Positions 1 through 10,664 are shown, numbered from the stretch's first letter. The stretch is DNA of 64,000 nucleotides from Nicotiana tabacum (GCF_000715075.1 NC_134084.1:4776501-4840500), one strand, 5' to 3'. Program-made: numbers and translations. The notes: generated by a model from the sequence alone, not told the origin.

Positions 1-1030
1 TCTTCTTGATGTTTTTGTTTGCCGCTTCCACAACACCATTGGCTTTCGGCCGATAAGGAGTAGAATTCCTATGCGTTATCTTGAACTGCTCGCATACATC
101 TCCCATCAAGTGACTGTTCAAGTTTGCTGCATTATCTGTAATGATAGTCGCTGGAATACCGAAACGATAGATAAGATTTGAGTGTACAAAATCCACTACA
201 GCTTTTTTAGTGACCGACTTGAGAGTGATAGATTCTACCCATTTTGTGAAGTAATCGATGGCAACCAGTATAAACCTGTGTCCATTTGAAGCCTTTGGTT
301 CGATTGGTCCAATGACGTCCATGCCCCAGGCGACAAATGGCCAAGGTGCAGACATGGGATGCAGCTCCGTGGGAGGCGCATGAATCGAACCACCGTGCAC
401 CTGACACTGATGACACTTCCGAACGAAACTAAAGCAATCCTTTTCCATGGTCATCCAGTAATAACCTGCTCGAAGGATTTTCTTTGCTAAGACATACCCG
501 TTCATGTGAGGTCCGCACACACCTGCGTGTACTTCGTGCATGATCTTTCTTGCTTCCTCGATATCGATACATCTTAGGAGATTGAGGTCCGGGGTCCTCT
601 TATATAAAAATTCACCGCTCAGAAAGAAACCACTTGCATGGCGCCTAATGGTCCTCTTTTGATCTCCAGTAGCATGCTCGGGGTATTCTTGTGTCTTCAG
701 GAACCTCTTGATGTCATGGTACCAAGGCTGCGTATTTGATCCCTCCTCGATTACATTGTAGTAACCGTGTCTTTCCTTGATTTGGATTTCCAAAGGATCG
801 ATGTGGGCGTTGCCCGGGTAGGGTAGCATTGAAGCCAAAGTAGCAAGTGCATCCGCCAATTCATTGTGACACCTCGGGATATACCTGAACTCGATTGATG
901 TAAAGCGCTTGCTGAGGTCCTCCACATGCTGTCGGTAAGGGATAAGTTTGACATCCCGAGTTTCCCATTCGCCTTGGGCTTGCCGGATAATCAGGTCAGA
1001 ATCTCCCATAATCAGTAAGTCTTTGACATC
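1..1030 (-). pseudogene. Element A integrase and end of second RNase H (partial)
   Basis: The frame is open from the amber codon at 1031 to the window edge. It begins with the end of the second RNase H (GDSDL, carrying a catalytic Asp). Then comes an integrase zinc-binding region with an H-x6-H pair near 500-530 and CHQC near 420-430. The integrase core follows, with the first catalytic Asp in GMDVIGPI (near 310-330), the second in TDNAAN (near 135-150) and the Glu in VVEAANK (near 15-25), so the D,D,E triad is readable. The chromodomain or C-terminal tail lies off the window. This enzyme would join the cDNA to host DNA. The reading is continuous with RT except for the stop at 1031-1033. Confidence 0.85.
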
Positions 1031-2440
1031 CTAATCGATTGCCATATGCATGCCCATAATGCAGGCTTCATATTCAGCTGTATTATTCGTGCAAAAGAAA
1101 CGAAGTCTAGCTGTGGCGGGATAATGCTGACCAGAAGGCGAGATCAAAATTTCCCCAATTCCTACACCCTTGGCGTTCACGGCTCCATCAAAGAACATCT
1201 TCCAAACATGAGCTTCCTCCGAGACCACTTCTACGGTGTTTACTTCTTCATCTGGAAAGTAGGTATCCAATGGCTGGTATTCCTCATCGACCGGATTTTC
1301 GGCCAAATGATCTGCTAGCGCCTGGGCTTTCATTGCCGTGCGAGTGACATAGACTATGTCGAATTCCGTAAGCAAGATTTTCCATTTAGCCAGTCTCCCG
1401 GTAGGCATTGGTTTCTGAAATATATACTTCAAAGGATCCAACCTGCTTATGAGGAACGTAGTGTGGGCTTGGAGATAATGTCTCAGCTTTTGAGCAACCC
1501 ATGTGAGAGCGCAGCATGTCCTTTCCAGCAGAGTGTATTTGGCCTCGTAGCCGGTGAATTTCTTGCTCAAGTAGTAGATTGCTTGCTCCTTCCTTCCGGT
1601 TATGTCGTGTTGCCCGAGGACGCAACCGAAAGAGTTCTCCAAGACTGTCAGATACAAGAAAAGTGGCCTTCCCGGTTCTGGAGGGACCAAGACCGGGGGA
1701 TTCGAAAGGTATTCTTTGACTTTATCAAAGGCTTCTTGACACTCAGTTGTCCATTTAATCGCCGCATCTTTCCTTAAAAGCTTGAATATGGGCTCACACG
1801 TGCTTGTCAACTGGGCAATAAACCGACTGATGTAGTTCAACCTTCCCAACAGACTCATCACGTCTTTCTTTGTTCTCGGGGGAGGCAGATCTCTGATGGA
1901 TTTTATCTTAGTTGGATCTAGCTCGATACCTCTCCTGCTCACGATGAAGCCCAAAAGTTTGCCCGATGGAACTCCGAAAGCACATTTGGCTGGGTTTAGC
2001 TTCAAGTCATACCTCCTCAGTCTCTCGAAGAATTTCCTCAAGTCTTGGATGTGATTATCCTGCGTCCTGGACTTGACTATCACGTCATCCACGTATACCT
2101 CTATTTCCTGATGCATCATGTCATGAAAAATGGCAGTCATGGCCCTCATGTAAGTAGCCCCAGCATTCTTCAAACCAAATGGCATGACCCGATAACAGTA
2201 GGTGCCCCAAGGCGTGGTGAAGGCAGTTTTCTCGGCGTCCTCTTCATCCATCAATACCTGATGATACCCAGCGTAACAATCCACGAAAGACTGTATCTCG
2301 TGTTTGGCGCAATTATCAACGAGGATGTGGATGTTGGGTAGTGGGAAATTGTCTTTAGGACTTGCTCTATTCAGATCTCGGTAGTCTACACATACCCGAG
2401 TTTTCCCGTCCTTTTTCGGTACTGGAACCACATTTGCCAA
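1031..2440 (-). pseudogene. Element A reverse transcriptase, RNase H and second (archaeal-like) RNase H
   Basis: The open segment of 469 residues lies between amber codons at 2441-2443 and 1031-1033. RT palm motifs are intact: VDCYAGYHQ near residue 53 and YVDD near residue 116. A connection region and a first RNase H domain follow, but the usual TDAS-like motif is altered (LTVLENS, about residue 265), suggesting a degenerate domain. A second RNase H begins at about residue 417 with FFDGA and has the AEYEA Glu near residue 457. Its last catalytic Asp lies past the stop, in the next segment. A second RNase H of archaeal type is a recognised trait of the Tat lineage. The enzyme would copy element RNA to cDNA. 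Confidence 0.88.
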
Positions 2441-2930
2441 CTAGGTGGTATACTGGACTACCCGAATCACTCCCGTTTTCAGTTGTTTGGTGATCTCCTC
2501 TTTGATCTTGTCACTGACCTCAGTTTTGAACTTTCGTTGCTTTTGTTGAACTGGAGGACAGTCAGGATGAATCGGCAATTTATGAACCACTAGATCAACC
2601 CCTAGACCCGGCATGTCATCATATGACCAAGCAAACACGTCTTTAAATTCAAAGAGAAGTTGAATTATCGCCTCTCGCGTTTTCTTGTCCGTGTGAATGC
2701 TTATTTTGGTCTCCCGGATTTCTTCAGGAGTTCCTAAATTAACCGGTTCGGTGTCATTCCGATTTAGCTTAGGTTTATTCTCAAAATATTCCAACTCTCG
2801 GTTTATTTCCCTAAAAGCCTCTTCTGCATCATACTCTGATTCTGGGTTCATTAATTCGCAGTTAAATAGCTCATTGTGATCTGGGCGTGAAGTCCGCAAG
2901 CATGTCATATTTAAAGCCGCATTATTATAA
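2441..2930 (-). pseudogene. Element A N-terminal part of the RT module
   Basis: This frame (open from 3037) continues into RT except for an amber codon at 2441-2443, which stands where the related element B has Trp (TGG). Recognisable content runs from about 2880. It has an acidic linker with FREINRELEYFENKP and then the conserved pre-RT block with FKDVFAWSYDDMPGL and KQRKFKTEVSDKIKEEI. The upstream part of the frame (about 2931-3037) is T-rich on the coding strand and reads like intron rather than protein, so I place the segment start at a plausible acceptor (CAG, with the exon from 2930). Confidence 0.75.
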
Positions 2931-3154
2931 CTGAAAAGAAAGATAAAAGGAAAAATAACAAAAATCAGAACAAAAGAAAGAATGGGAAAGCAATGATGAT
3001 GATTTTTTATTTTCTTTGGAAAGTTGGAGGACAACAATGTTTACAACTTAGGAATATAAAACAACAATGGAAAGGAAGAAAACGTTCAAGTTATGTCCTG
3101 GAGATAACTTGTGACACAGGAAAGGTGGCAGGACAGGTCTACCCGGACTTCCGT
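2931..3154 (-). other. Intron-like gap between protease/G-patch and RT of element A
   Basis: Ogre elements are described as having an intron between the protease and RT regions. Here the G-patch frame ends with TAG at 3155-3157. The following ~220 bp has no matching protein content, is pyrimidine-rich near its 3' side on the coding strand, and ends in TTTCTTTTCAG at 2931-2941. Candidate donors are GT at 3141-3142 and a strong CAG/GTGAAG at about 3239-3240. The latter does not keep the RT frame as read here, so the donor is undecided. Confidence 0.4.
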
Positions 3155-3796
3155 CTAGTCGGGAGTGGCGTGGCCTCCCAGTTTTGAAGTTTCGGCGTTC
3201 GGCCCCACGTACATCATCTCAGCAGTGCTTGTGCCTTCACCTGGTTGAACCATGTGGATCTCGTAGAGCATCTCTCTCATCGCTCCACATATCTCCTCGA
3301 TTTCCTCAGCTGTGAAGACCTCATCATCTTCTTCTTCGGCGTACCTTGGCCTGATGAAAGTTGCATATAAATCAGGCAGTGGTCGAGGTAACTTCCAACC
3401 CTCATTTTTCCTTTTCTTTGCCCACTCTTCGTCTGCTGGAGTAGGCTTGAAACCTAGTCCAAAAGGTTTCTTGGTGACTGGCAAGGTAATGGTTTCTGTT
3501 ATTCCCTGAAAGGTTCGTCCAAGACCCTTCCCTGGCCTAAATCCGTGCCGGATCATCTCTTTGGCCACCATAACCGAGGCGTTAGACAAGAAAGGCTGGG
3601 GGTAGGGTATTCCCTCTTCGTGCTGCTCTGCCAGTACAATCTCAAAAGCTTGATAGACCGTATGTTCGCTCCCTTCTGTTGGTTCCAGATATGGGATCGA
3701 TGGGTCCCGATAGATAGCATGCTCATCTTCCCCATGGACCACGATCTCTCGGTCTTCGTACTCGAACTTCACCATCTGGTGAAGAGTGGAAGGCAC
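3155..3796 (-). pseudogene. Element A protease tail and G-patch segment
   Basis: This is the continuation of the protease reading. The preceding segment ends GRP at an amber codon (3815-3817), and this one resumes in the same frame. It starts with VPSTLHQMVKFEYEDREIVVHG, the conserved flank after the retropepsin fold. A G-patch-like motif, HGFRPGKGLGRTFQGI, lies at about residues 84-99. A tail of acidic residues (YAEEEDDEVFTAEEIEE, near residues 154-168) follows. G-patches are RNA/protein-binding motifs found in some retroviral and Tat-lineage proteases. The segment ends at TAG 3155 just before the intron-like gap. Confidence 0.8.
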
Positions 3797-3814
3797 AGCT
3801 CCTGCCGCATGGAT

Positions 3815-5812
3815 CTAAGGTCTGCCAAGGAGAAAATTGTAGGATGTATCCATGTCGAGCACCTGGAAGGTTACTTGAAATTCGACTGGCCCTTTGACCA
3901 ACAACAGGTCTATTTCTCCCATGGTATCCCTCTTGATGCCGTCGAAAGCCCTTACGCAGACATTGTTGGGTCGGATTCTTCCGGTCCCAATTTCCATTCT
4001 TTGTAGCGTGGAGAGCGGGCAAATGTCAACGCCTGAGCCCCCATCCAACATTACCCGCTTGACATAATAGTCTTCGCATTTAACTGTTAGATGCAAAGGC
4101 TTTTTGTGTGTCGCTCCTTCCGGGGGTAAATCATTCTTGCTGAAAGAGATTTGGTTGACGTCGAAGAATCTTTCTGTCATCCGCTCTAGTTGTTCAACCG
4201 AGGTTTCAACTGGCACATATGCTTTATTCAGGGTCTTCAGTAAGATCTTTTGATGCTCGGCCGACCTCATCAATAATGATAGCATGGACACTTGCTCGGG
4301 GTACTTGCGCAGTTGATCTATCACTTCGTAATCCGGCATTTTCATTTGTTGGAAGAACACTTTCGCTTCTTCAACACTTACGGGCTTCTTTGGCGGGAAG
4401 CGCCTTTGTGTGACGTTGTTCAGTTCTTGGGTATTTGAATACCTTCCAATGAAAGTATTTTCTGGAAGTTCTCCCATGACCTCTTTACCTTTGTACATTA
4501 CCAAAGTCTTTTGATAATTCCACGGCACTGTGGACGGGTTGGTCATTGGCTTTTGTGGCACGCGTCCGATAACCACTGGCTCATTCAGCCGAGGTGGTTG
4601 AATCGTCCCCCGGACCACATAGGCCCCTTTCGGCACGTACATAGGTTTTGTCTTTTTGATTGCGAAGTTCTGCGTCTTCTCAGCTCGACCTCGTGGTATG
4701 TAAAGAACTCCATCCCCTACCGGTACCACTTTCTTATCCACCTTCTTTTCAAGTTCTTTCTTTATAGCCTTGGCCTCCTCCCCCTTTCCTGGTTTCTGGT
4801 CTGTTTCGGGCCTCTTCCCTGTGTCGACAATGGCAATTATGGCTTTCAGAGCAGGGTCGAATTCTTTGTCTTCGCAAATTATTCCGATCAGTGGCCCATT
4901 ATTGTGAGCAGGCAATGGATTGTTAGTCACATTTGGGATCTCTTCGTCCCTTAGCACTATTTTCCCTTGCTCTATCAAATTCTCGACCACTCTTTTCAAC
5001 GACCAACAATCATTTGTATCATGTCCCTCGGCCCCTGAATGATAGGCGCATCTGACTCCAGCTTTGTAAGAAGGTGACGTCGGGTTTTGCCTTGTTTGAG
5101 GGATTGGTTGCAAGAAACCCAATTGGACTAGCTTAGGGAACAAAGTAGAGTATTGCTCACCAATGGGCGTGAAATTCCGCCGTCGGGGTGGCTCCTGAGG
5201 GCGAAAGTTATTCTGCGGGGGTTGTGGGTTATAGTGGTTGCGGTAAAGAGGCTGATTTCTGGGAGGTGGAGCTGGGCCTCGGTTGGCTTGTTGTGGTGGA
5301 TGGGCATAAGGTTGGGCATTCATGACCATATAAGGTTGATGAGCATATGCCAAATTGGAATGGGGGAAATAGTGTTGTGGGGTTCTTTCCGGGAAACGGG
5401 GCCTGGGATGACGATACTCCCTTGCTTCCGAGGATGCCATAGTTGTTTCTTCTTTCTTCTTCCCTCTGGTCATTCCTCCGGACCCGCTTTGGACGGCCTG
5501 GGAGGTTGCCCTTATGGCTGCTTGACTCAGAATCCTACCTGTTTTCAGACCATTTTCTACCATCTCTCCAATCTTGATCGCTTTCGCGAATGGCTTACCC
5601 ATGGCTGACATCATGTTTTGGAAATAGTTAGATTCTTGAGCCTGGAGAAAAGTAGTGACCATTTCCACTTCATCCATGGGAGGCTTTACTCTTGACGCCT
5701 GTTCACGCCACTTAATAGCATATTCCCTGAAGCTTTCTAAAGGTTTCTTCTTCAAATTCGACAGCGAATTTCGGTCTGGCGCAATGTCGATGTTATACTG
5801 GAATTGTTTCAC
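3815..5812 (-). pseudogene. Element A Gag C-terminus, zinc knuckle and aspartic protease
   Basis: 665 residues are open between amber codons at 5843-5845 and 3815-3817. The N-terminal ~90 residues finish the retrotransposon Gag domain (NIDIAPDRNSLSNL, FREYAIKWREQA). A Pro/Gln/Asn-rich linker follows. A variant zinc knuckle, CAYHSGAEGHDTNDC, sits at about residue 255 and has His at the second ligand (C-x2-H-x5-H-x4-C). The C-terminal ~150 residues are a retropepsin-like domain with LDGGSGVDICPL (about residue 591) in place of a plain D-S/T-G, and end in NFLLGRP. Products would be capsid, nucleocapsid and polyprotein-cleaving protease. Confidence 0.88.
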
Positions 5813-5842
5813 AAAATCTCTGGCGAGATCATCCCATATATT

Positions 5843-6886
5843 CTATCGGGACATTTCCTGGTCCATATACCATTCCGAGGCTATCCCTACTAGACTTTCC
5901 CCAAAATATGCCATTAGCAGTTCTTCTTTTCCGCCGGCTCCCCGCAATTGGTTGCAGTATTTCTTAAGATGTGCAATAGGGTCACCGTGCCCATCGTATT
6001 TCTCGAATTTCGGGGTCTTGAAACCCGCTGGCAGGTGCACGTGAGGGAACATGCACAGGTCGGCGTAAGAGACCCTTTTCTGTCCGCTCAATCCTTGCAT
6101 ATTCTTCAAACTTTGTTCAAGGCTTCTCATTCTCTTGGCAATCTCATTTTGTTCTGCAATTCTGGGGTTCTGATCCTGCCCGGGTGCAAGTTCGCACTGA
6201 GGCGGTAGAGGATTAGTGCTGGTAGCAAACCTAGTTGGTTCTATTGAGAACGATGGTGCTTGGAATGTAAAAGAGGATGAGTCAAAGCTTGGTTTGTACG
6301 TGGTAGGCTGTGCCGTAATCGGGCAAGGCGATGCAGTAAAGATGTTCATGCTTGCATCAGTGGATGACATTCGGGGATGAGGCTTAGAAGGCGATCCAGC
6401 AGAGAAGGCTGAGGTGGCTGGGTACCCGAATGGGGTAGCAGGATAATTTATGGGGACATTAGAAGTCCCACTTGACCTGGAGAATAATTCAGGGAATCCG
6501 GGGACGACACTTGGCGGCTCTTTCCCATTATTCCAATCGTCCAGCATTTCCAACATGCGGAGCCGTAGGATTCTATTTTCCTCCGCAGTTGCGGATTCAG
6601 GTGTGAGGACGGCTGAGATCGAGCTTTCCTCGGAAACAGGGATTGTTTGCAATGGAATTTCTGAAGACATTTCCACACTTCCTTTTGACCTGGTGAAGTA
6701 AGTGTGAGTACTGCTTCTTGTCCTAACAACAGGTAGTTGAACACTTCTCCTTGACCTCGTGAAGTATGAGTGCGAGGCCAGACTTTCCCCAAACCAACCG
6801 TCTTTCCAAAAAACCCTGGAATACTCATCGACAAACGCACGGTTAATTTGCAGCAAATAACAGATAGTTAATCTCACGTTGGGCAT
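5843..6886 (-). pseudogene. Element A Gag N-terminal part
   Basis: 347 residues run from ATG at 6886 to an amber codon at 5843-5845. That codon interrupts the Gag domain, since the reading continues in the same frame into the next segment. Two copies of a YFTRS-containing stretch occur near residues 40-70. A Ser/Pro-rich linker follows, then a short helical region (RMRSLEQSLKNMQGL, about residues 256-270). The conserved Gag block contains LPAGFKTPKFEKYDGHGDP, a phrase typical of Tat/Ogre Gag. Gag would form virus-like particles in the cytoplasm. Confidence 0.85.
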
Positions 6887-7024
6887 GATGCACCTATACA
6901 GTTAAGTGGATTACTATATGTTTGCTACGAGAGCATGCGTCATTCCGGCATTTTTCCTCTTATTAGTTTTTCCCCTTCTTTTTTTTATGTTTTTTTTTGC
7001 AGTAAAAGAAATGCGACCGGATCC

Positions 7025-7082
7025 GATGAGGATTGCCTACGTATCACGATGCCTACGTGAATCAGATCATTACGTAGTTCGA
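7025..7082 (-). other. Recurring inter-module motif, copy 1 (element A, between ORF1 and gag)
   Basis: This lies in the 367-bp non-coding gap between ORF1 and gag. On the coding strand it reads CGAACTACGTAAT, CTGATTC, then ATACGTAGGCA, so the two ends (CTACGT and ACGTAG) are complementary. The same arrangement occurs six more times in elements A, B and D. The function is unknown; an RNA hairpin or recombination relic are possibilities. The rest of 6887-7253 holds no gene I can support. Confidence 0.6.
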
Positions 7083-7253
7083 AAAACGCAAATGAGCGTA
7101 AAAGAAGCAACCTCTTTATTGTTGAAATGGTCTATTACAAACTACATTTTGCAAAAGAAAAAGCGAACTTTGAAAATAAACCTAGACTCAAAATAGACTA
7201 AAAATCACCCTGATGGGAAAAATAAGCAGAAGATGCTAAGATACAGATTTGAC

Positions 7254-8201
7254 CTATGAGTGCATTATGGTTTTGAAAATTGGTGTCCGCGGGGCATCGT
7301 TCGGCCTCACCGCAGTCCTAGGCGTGAGATCCCTCTCAAGTTGCTCCAGCTCATGCATAGTCTGCTTGACATAACCCATTACTGCCGAGAGGACGGTAAC
7401 GCTGGACATGTTCTCACATCGTAGACATCGTCCGGTGATGGCGTGGGCAATGGCCTTGATCCTATCTCTGGTTTGCTTTTTCTCTATGAGTAGGCATTTT
7501 ATCTGATCGCTACATATCTTGAATACTTGAGCATCCTGTATATGCTGATGCTTCAGTTGCCGTACTTCCAACTTTATCTGGGCTATTGAGTCGTACCAGT
7601 ATCTGCTCTCAATTTGGAAATCCTTGGCCTGATTAGCTACTTTGATCTCAAGTGTAGCCATCTCTCTCTTCATTTTAGCAACAGTCTTCTCGTGGTCGCC
7701 TTCCAATTGATTCAGGTATCGGCGATGCTCATCTGCTCTTGTATCCCACTGTGCCCTGAGCTCTGCTATGACGTTTTCAGATTTCTCCAAACCATCTTGC
7801 CATTCCCTGATTTCACTTTTTAGCCTTTTTATCAGCTGCTCGTCTGATCGACGCCTTGGCTGTTTATCCGCATCCACCCTTATCTGTTTGATCTGGGCTC
7901 TGAGCATTTCGTTTTCCTGAATTAACCTGTTCTGCTCTCCCAGATTGGTAGCAACTTGTATGTTGTGCTCATATTTCAAGCTTCCCACTTGTTGCTTTAA
8001 CCTGCTGATTTCGGCGCAATAACCTCTTTCCTTCGCTAACCAATCCCACTGTCTTTGCGATGATTCGGTGAAATTCCGGATGTGGGGTCTCTTAGCTGGC
8101 CTTTCATGCTCAAGTTCCCTTCTATACCATGCAAGGTAACCTGGCGCCGTCTCTCCTTTGGCTCGATCCCGCACGCAAGTATCTGATTTCAATATTGACA
8201 C
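7254..8201 (-). pseudogene. Element A ORF1, C-terminal coiled-coil half
   Basis: The frame is 315 residues and has no ATG start; the first possible start is GTG at 8201, overlapping the previous ORF. It lies in a different frame from the upstream half and probably continues it after a one-base change in a short T run near 8189-8195. It opens with CVRDRAKGETAPGYLAWYRR, then a long Glu/Lys/Arg/Gln-rich region (about residues 55-260) with strong coiled-coil character. No catalytic motif is visible. ORF1 of Ogre-type elements has no established function. It ends at TAG 7254-7256, 367 bp before gag. Confidence 0.75.
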
Positions 8202-9310
8202 TCACTCCAGATTTGGCGAATCTTCGCTTCTGGGAATTGTCCGTTAGGACTTATCTCAACTGCTTGAGTGCTAAGATCTTCCTCATGAGGTACTGTCTGG
8301 CATCTTCCGAACTGTCTCAAAACTCGGCAGGGTGCGTAAGGTTGAATGCTCTTAAGCCCCATCAGTAAGAAATGAGTTTTAGCTGCAGACATATATAGGA
8401 TCTCATCAACAGGCAACCATCCCAACGTCCATTGTATTTGGCTGGCAGTAAGAGCTTGAAAGAACGAGGTCCATGCCAGGACTCCTTTGGGCAAACTGAT
8501 CTCTTTGGTTCTCGTGTAAGATTCTTCTATGCCGGTCTTTTCCGGGGAACCATGGCTCAAAATCTCGGAATGATGGCAGAGGTGCTCGGTAACCCATATC
8601 TGTAGGAGCAAGTTACAACCTTCGAAGAAATTTCCCCCAGCTTTACAAGCTGTAAGAGCTCGAAAGATGTCAGATACCACCATAGGCGCGAGAGTACTGT
8701 CACTTTGCGTGAGTAAAGTGCTGACGACCCCGGATATCTTCAAATCAATGTTTCCGTCTTTCCTTGGAAATACCAGAAGGCCTAGGAACATCATCATGAA
8801 CGCTACCCGTCTGTGCTTGTCCCACTTCTGACGAACTCCTTTGCTGCACAGTTTGTTGATTGGATTATTGAATCCCCCCTCATGACCGTACCTATCATAT
8901 ATGAAGCATGGAGTACAAAATCCGGCTGCCAGATCCGGGTTGTGGACTGTTCTAGGTATCTTCAATGAATCTAGGAACCGATGTACCGTGACGACTCTTG
9001 GGGCGACCAAGTATTTTTCCCTCAAGGGAAGTTCAGTATTCCCGATGTATCCGGCCATTTCTTCCAAAGTCGGGGTGAGTTCAAAATCAGAGAAATGGAA
9101 AACTTTGTGCGCCGGGTCCCAATAGGTAACCAAAGCTCTTATGATATCTCCCCGAGGCTGGATTTCCAACAAACCCATAAGACCTTTCAGATATTTCTTA
9201 ACCTCATTTTGTCCTTCAACACCTAGATCATTCCACCATAGTCGTAACTTGACAGGGATTTTGGTCATTATTGAAAAATGTTCATTTTGCATCGTGCTCA
9301 TCCTGCACAT
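8189..9310 (-). pseudogene. Element A ORF1, N-terminal plant-mobile-domain-like half
   Basis: 373 residues run from ATG at 9310 to TGA at 8189-8191. It resembles the aminotransferase-like plant mobile domain family in pattern: a short helix with LRLWWNDLG, a block with LLEIQPRGDIIRALVTYWDP, FHFSDFELTPTLEEMAGY, then a long region ending FLLMGLKSIQPYAPCRVLRQFGR. The related ORF in element B has the same order of blocks. The coiled-coil half follows in another frame with a 13-bp overlap, so the original ORF1 was probably one protein. Family assignment is by motif reading only; the role in the element is unknown. Confidence 0.72.
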
Positions 9311-10139
9311 TTATTAAGGCGATTTTAACAAAAATGACTTGACTCAAAATATTTTACAGAGGGGATCAAGTTTTGAACATGACCTTTAAACACTTCGGGG
9401 ACGAAGATTTTAAGGCTGTGTGGGTCAACTGGACAAAAATGCTAAACAAGACCCAAAGGTGGCTGTTTATGCAAAGTCAGCCTTCCGGCGTCCGTTTTCG
9501 GAATCATTCGGCTATTTATGACAAAACAGCGTCACCTGACTTATTTATGACTCTTTAAAAATTTGACACATCTCTTTTTTTATTTATTTATTTATTGATT
9601 TTGGCTATTTTAGCAAAATGGGGTTGAACCCGACGAGGGTTGCCTACGTATCTCACATCCGGTGAGAATCAAACCGGCGTAGTTCGGGCATACCGTAATT
9701 AGAAAAAAAAATCAAATAAACCTAGAAATCAAGAATATGTATTTTTTATTATATTTTTTCTTTTGCAAAGAGATAAAGACTAAAGAAAATATTATTATAT
9801 TTTTTAGGAAATATTTGGACTATTAGTCTGAATTTATAAAAGGGGTACTACGAAAGAGACAACATTTTTTTTTGAATTATGAATTTCCGTTTTTTTTACT
9901 TTTAAATAAATACCTTTTCTTTTTTTTTTGATTTTGGAAAAAAAAAAAAGATTTTTATATATTTTTTTTAATAACTCAAACTAAGAAGACAAATTTTGTT
10001 TTTATTCTTTTTTAGAAAAATTCCGGCGAGGTTTTGACACTACTTGGACATTGGTTTTATTTTTCCAAAATAAGTAATTATCTCCCTACGCTGCTATTTT
10101 CTTTTTTAGAAACCGGTCAGCATGCGGAACTGAAGCAAA
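9311..10139 (-). other. Non-coding upstream region of element A ORF1, with motif copy 2
   Basis: No protein-like frame is visible. 9631-9690 holds the second copy of the recurring motif (on the + strand TGCCTACGTATC, then GAATC, then GTAGTTCGGGCA). 9690-10080 is very AT-rich with long T and A runs. This occupies the same place relative to ORF1 as 39222-39640 in element D, where a similar motif copy and T-rich run are found. Confidence 0.6.
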
Positions 10140-10500
10140 TAAATGCGCAAAACAGATAGGAATGCAGCAGGATGGTCTTTTCATTTCAGGTTGCCTGTCC
10201 TAGACGGACCCAACCCCTGTGTTGAGCCCCCTAAGTCAAATGCAACATGATGCAAATAAACGTTCCTACTAGGGATCCGGCATGAAGTTTCGTTATACTA
10301 GGTTTATAACCTGGGCATTTGTTCTAGACTGTGTACCCGAGCAGACAACTCGAGTCGAGGAGGGGGCTACGTACCGGGGACCCGCGAGATCGTCCGGCTT
10401 TGTAACTTGTCTGACCTCTTTCTTATTTCAGGTATCGACACTAACAGAATAGGGAGTCTCGACCAGCGAGCTTCTCCCCGGAGGTAAGAAGAGAAAGGTT
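10140..10500 (-). promoter_or_regulatory. Element A 5' leader conserved with element D
   Basis: The segment shares long stretches with 39650-39960 of element D, including CTGTCCTAGACGGACCCAAC, GGGATCCGGCATGAAG and the CTCGAG-centred block. The LTRs and proteins of the two elements are far less alike. Leader conservation across partner elements is expected for RNA packaging, dimerisation or translation signals; that role is inferred. No ORF of note is present. Confidence 0.5.
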
Positions 10501-10664
10501 TCGGCACAGTTTATATACAGTTCAGATAATACCAAAGCGGTAAAAGACAACATTTAGCACGTTATGCAAAAACATGTAATAAAGATCAGATAATAAAGCC
10601 AAATATAACAATTATTCTAAGCTCAAATTCTTGAATCCTGAACCAGTGGTTCTGGGTCAGCACA

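Noticed and set aside
1046..5608. Plus-strand frames of 90 to 153 residues opposite gag-pol of element A
   Set aside because: Shadows of the minus-strand polyprotein; they show none of its motifs and no motifs of their own.
1031..5845. Programmed amber readthrough of gag-pol
   Set aside because: Four ambers scattered inside conserved domains (Gag, protease, RT, RNase H) fit mutational decay. Readthrough normally uses one stop at a module border.
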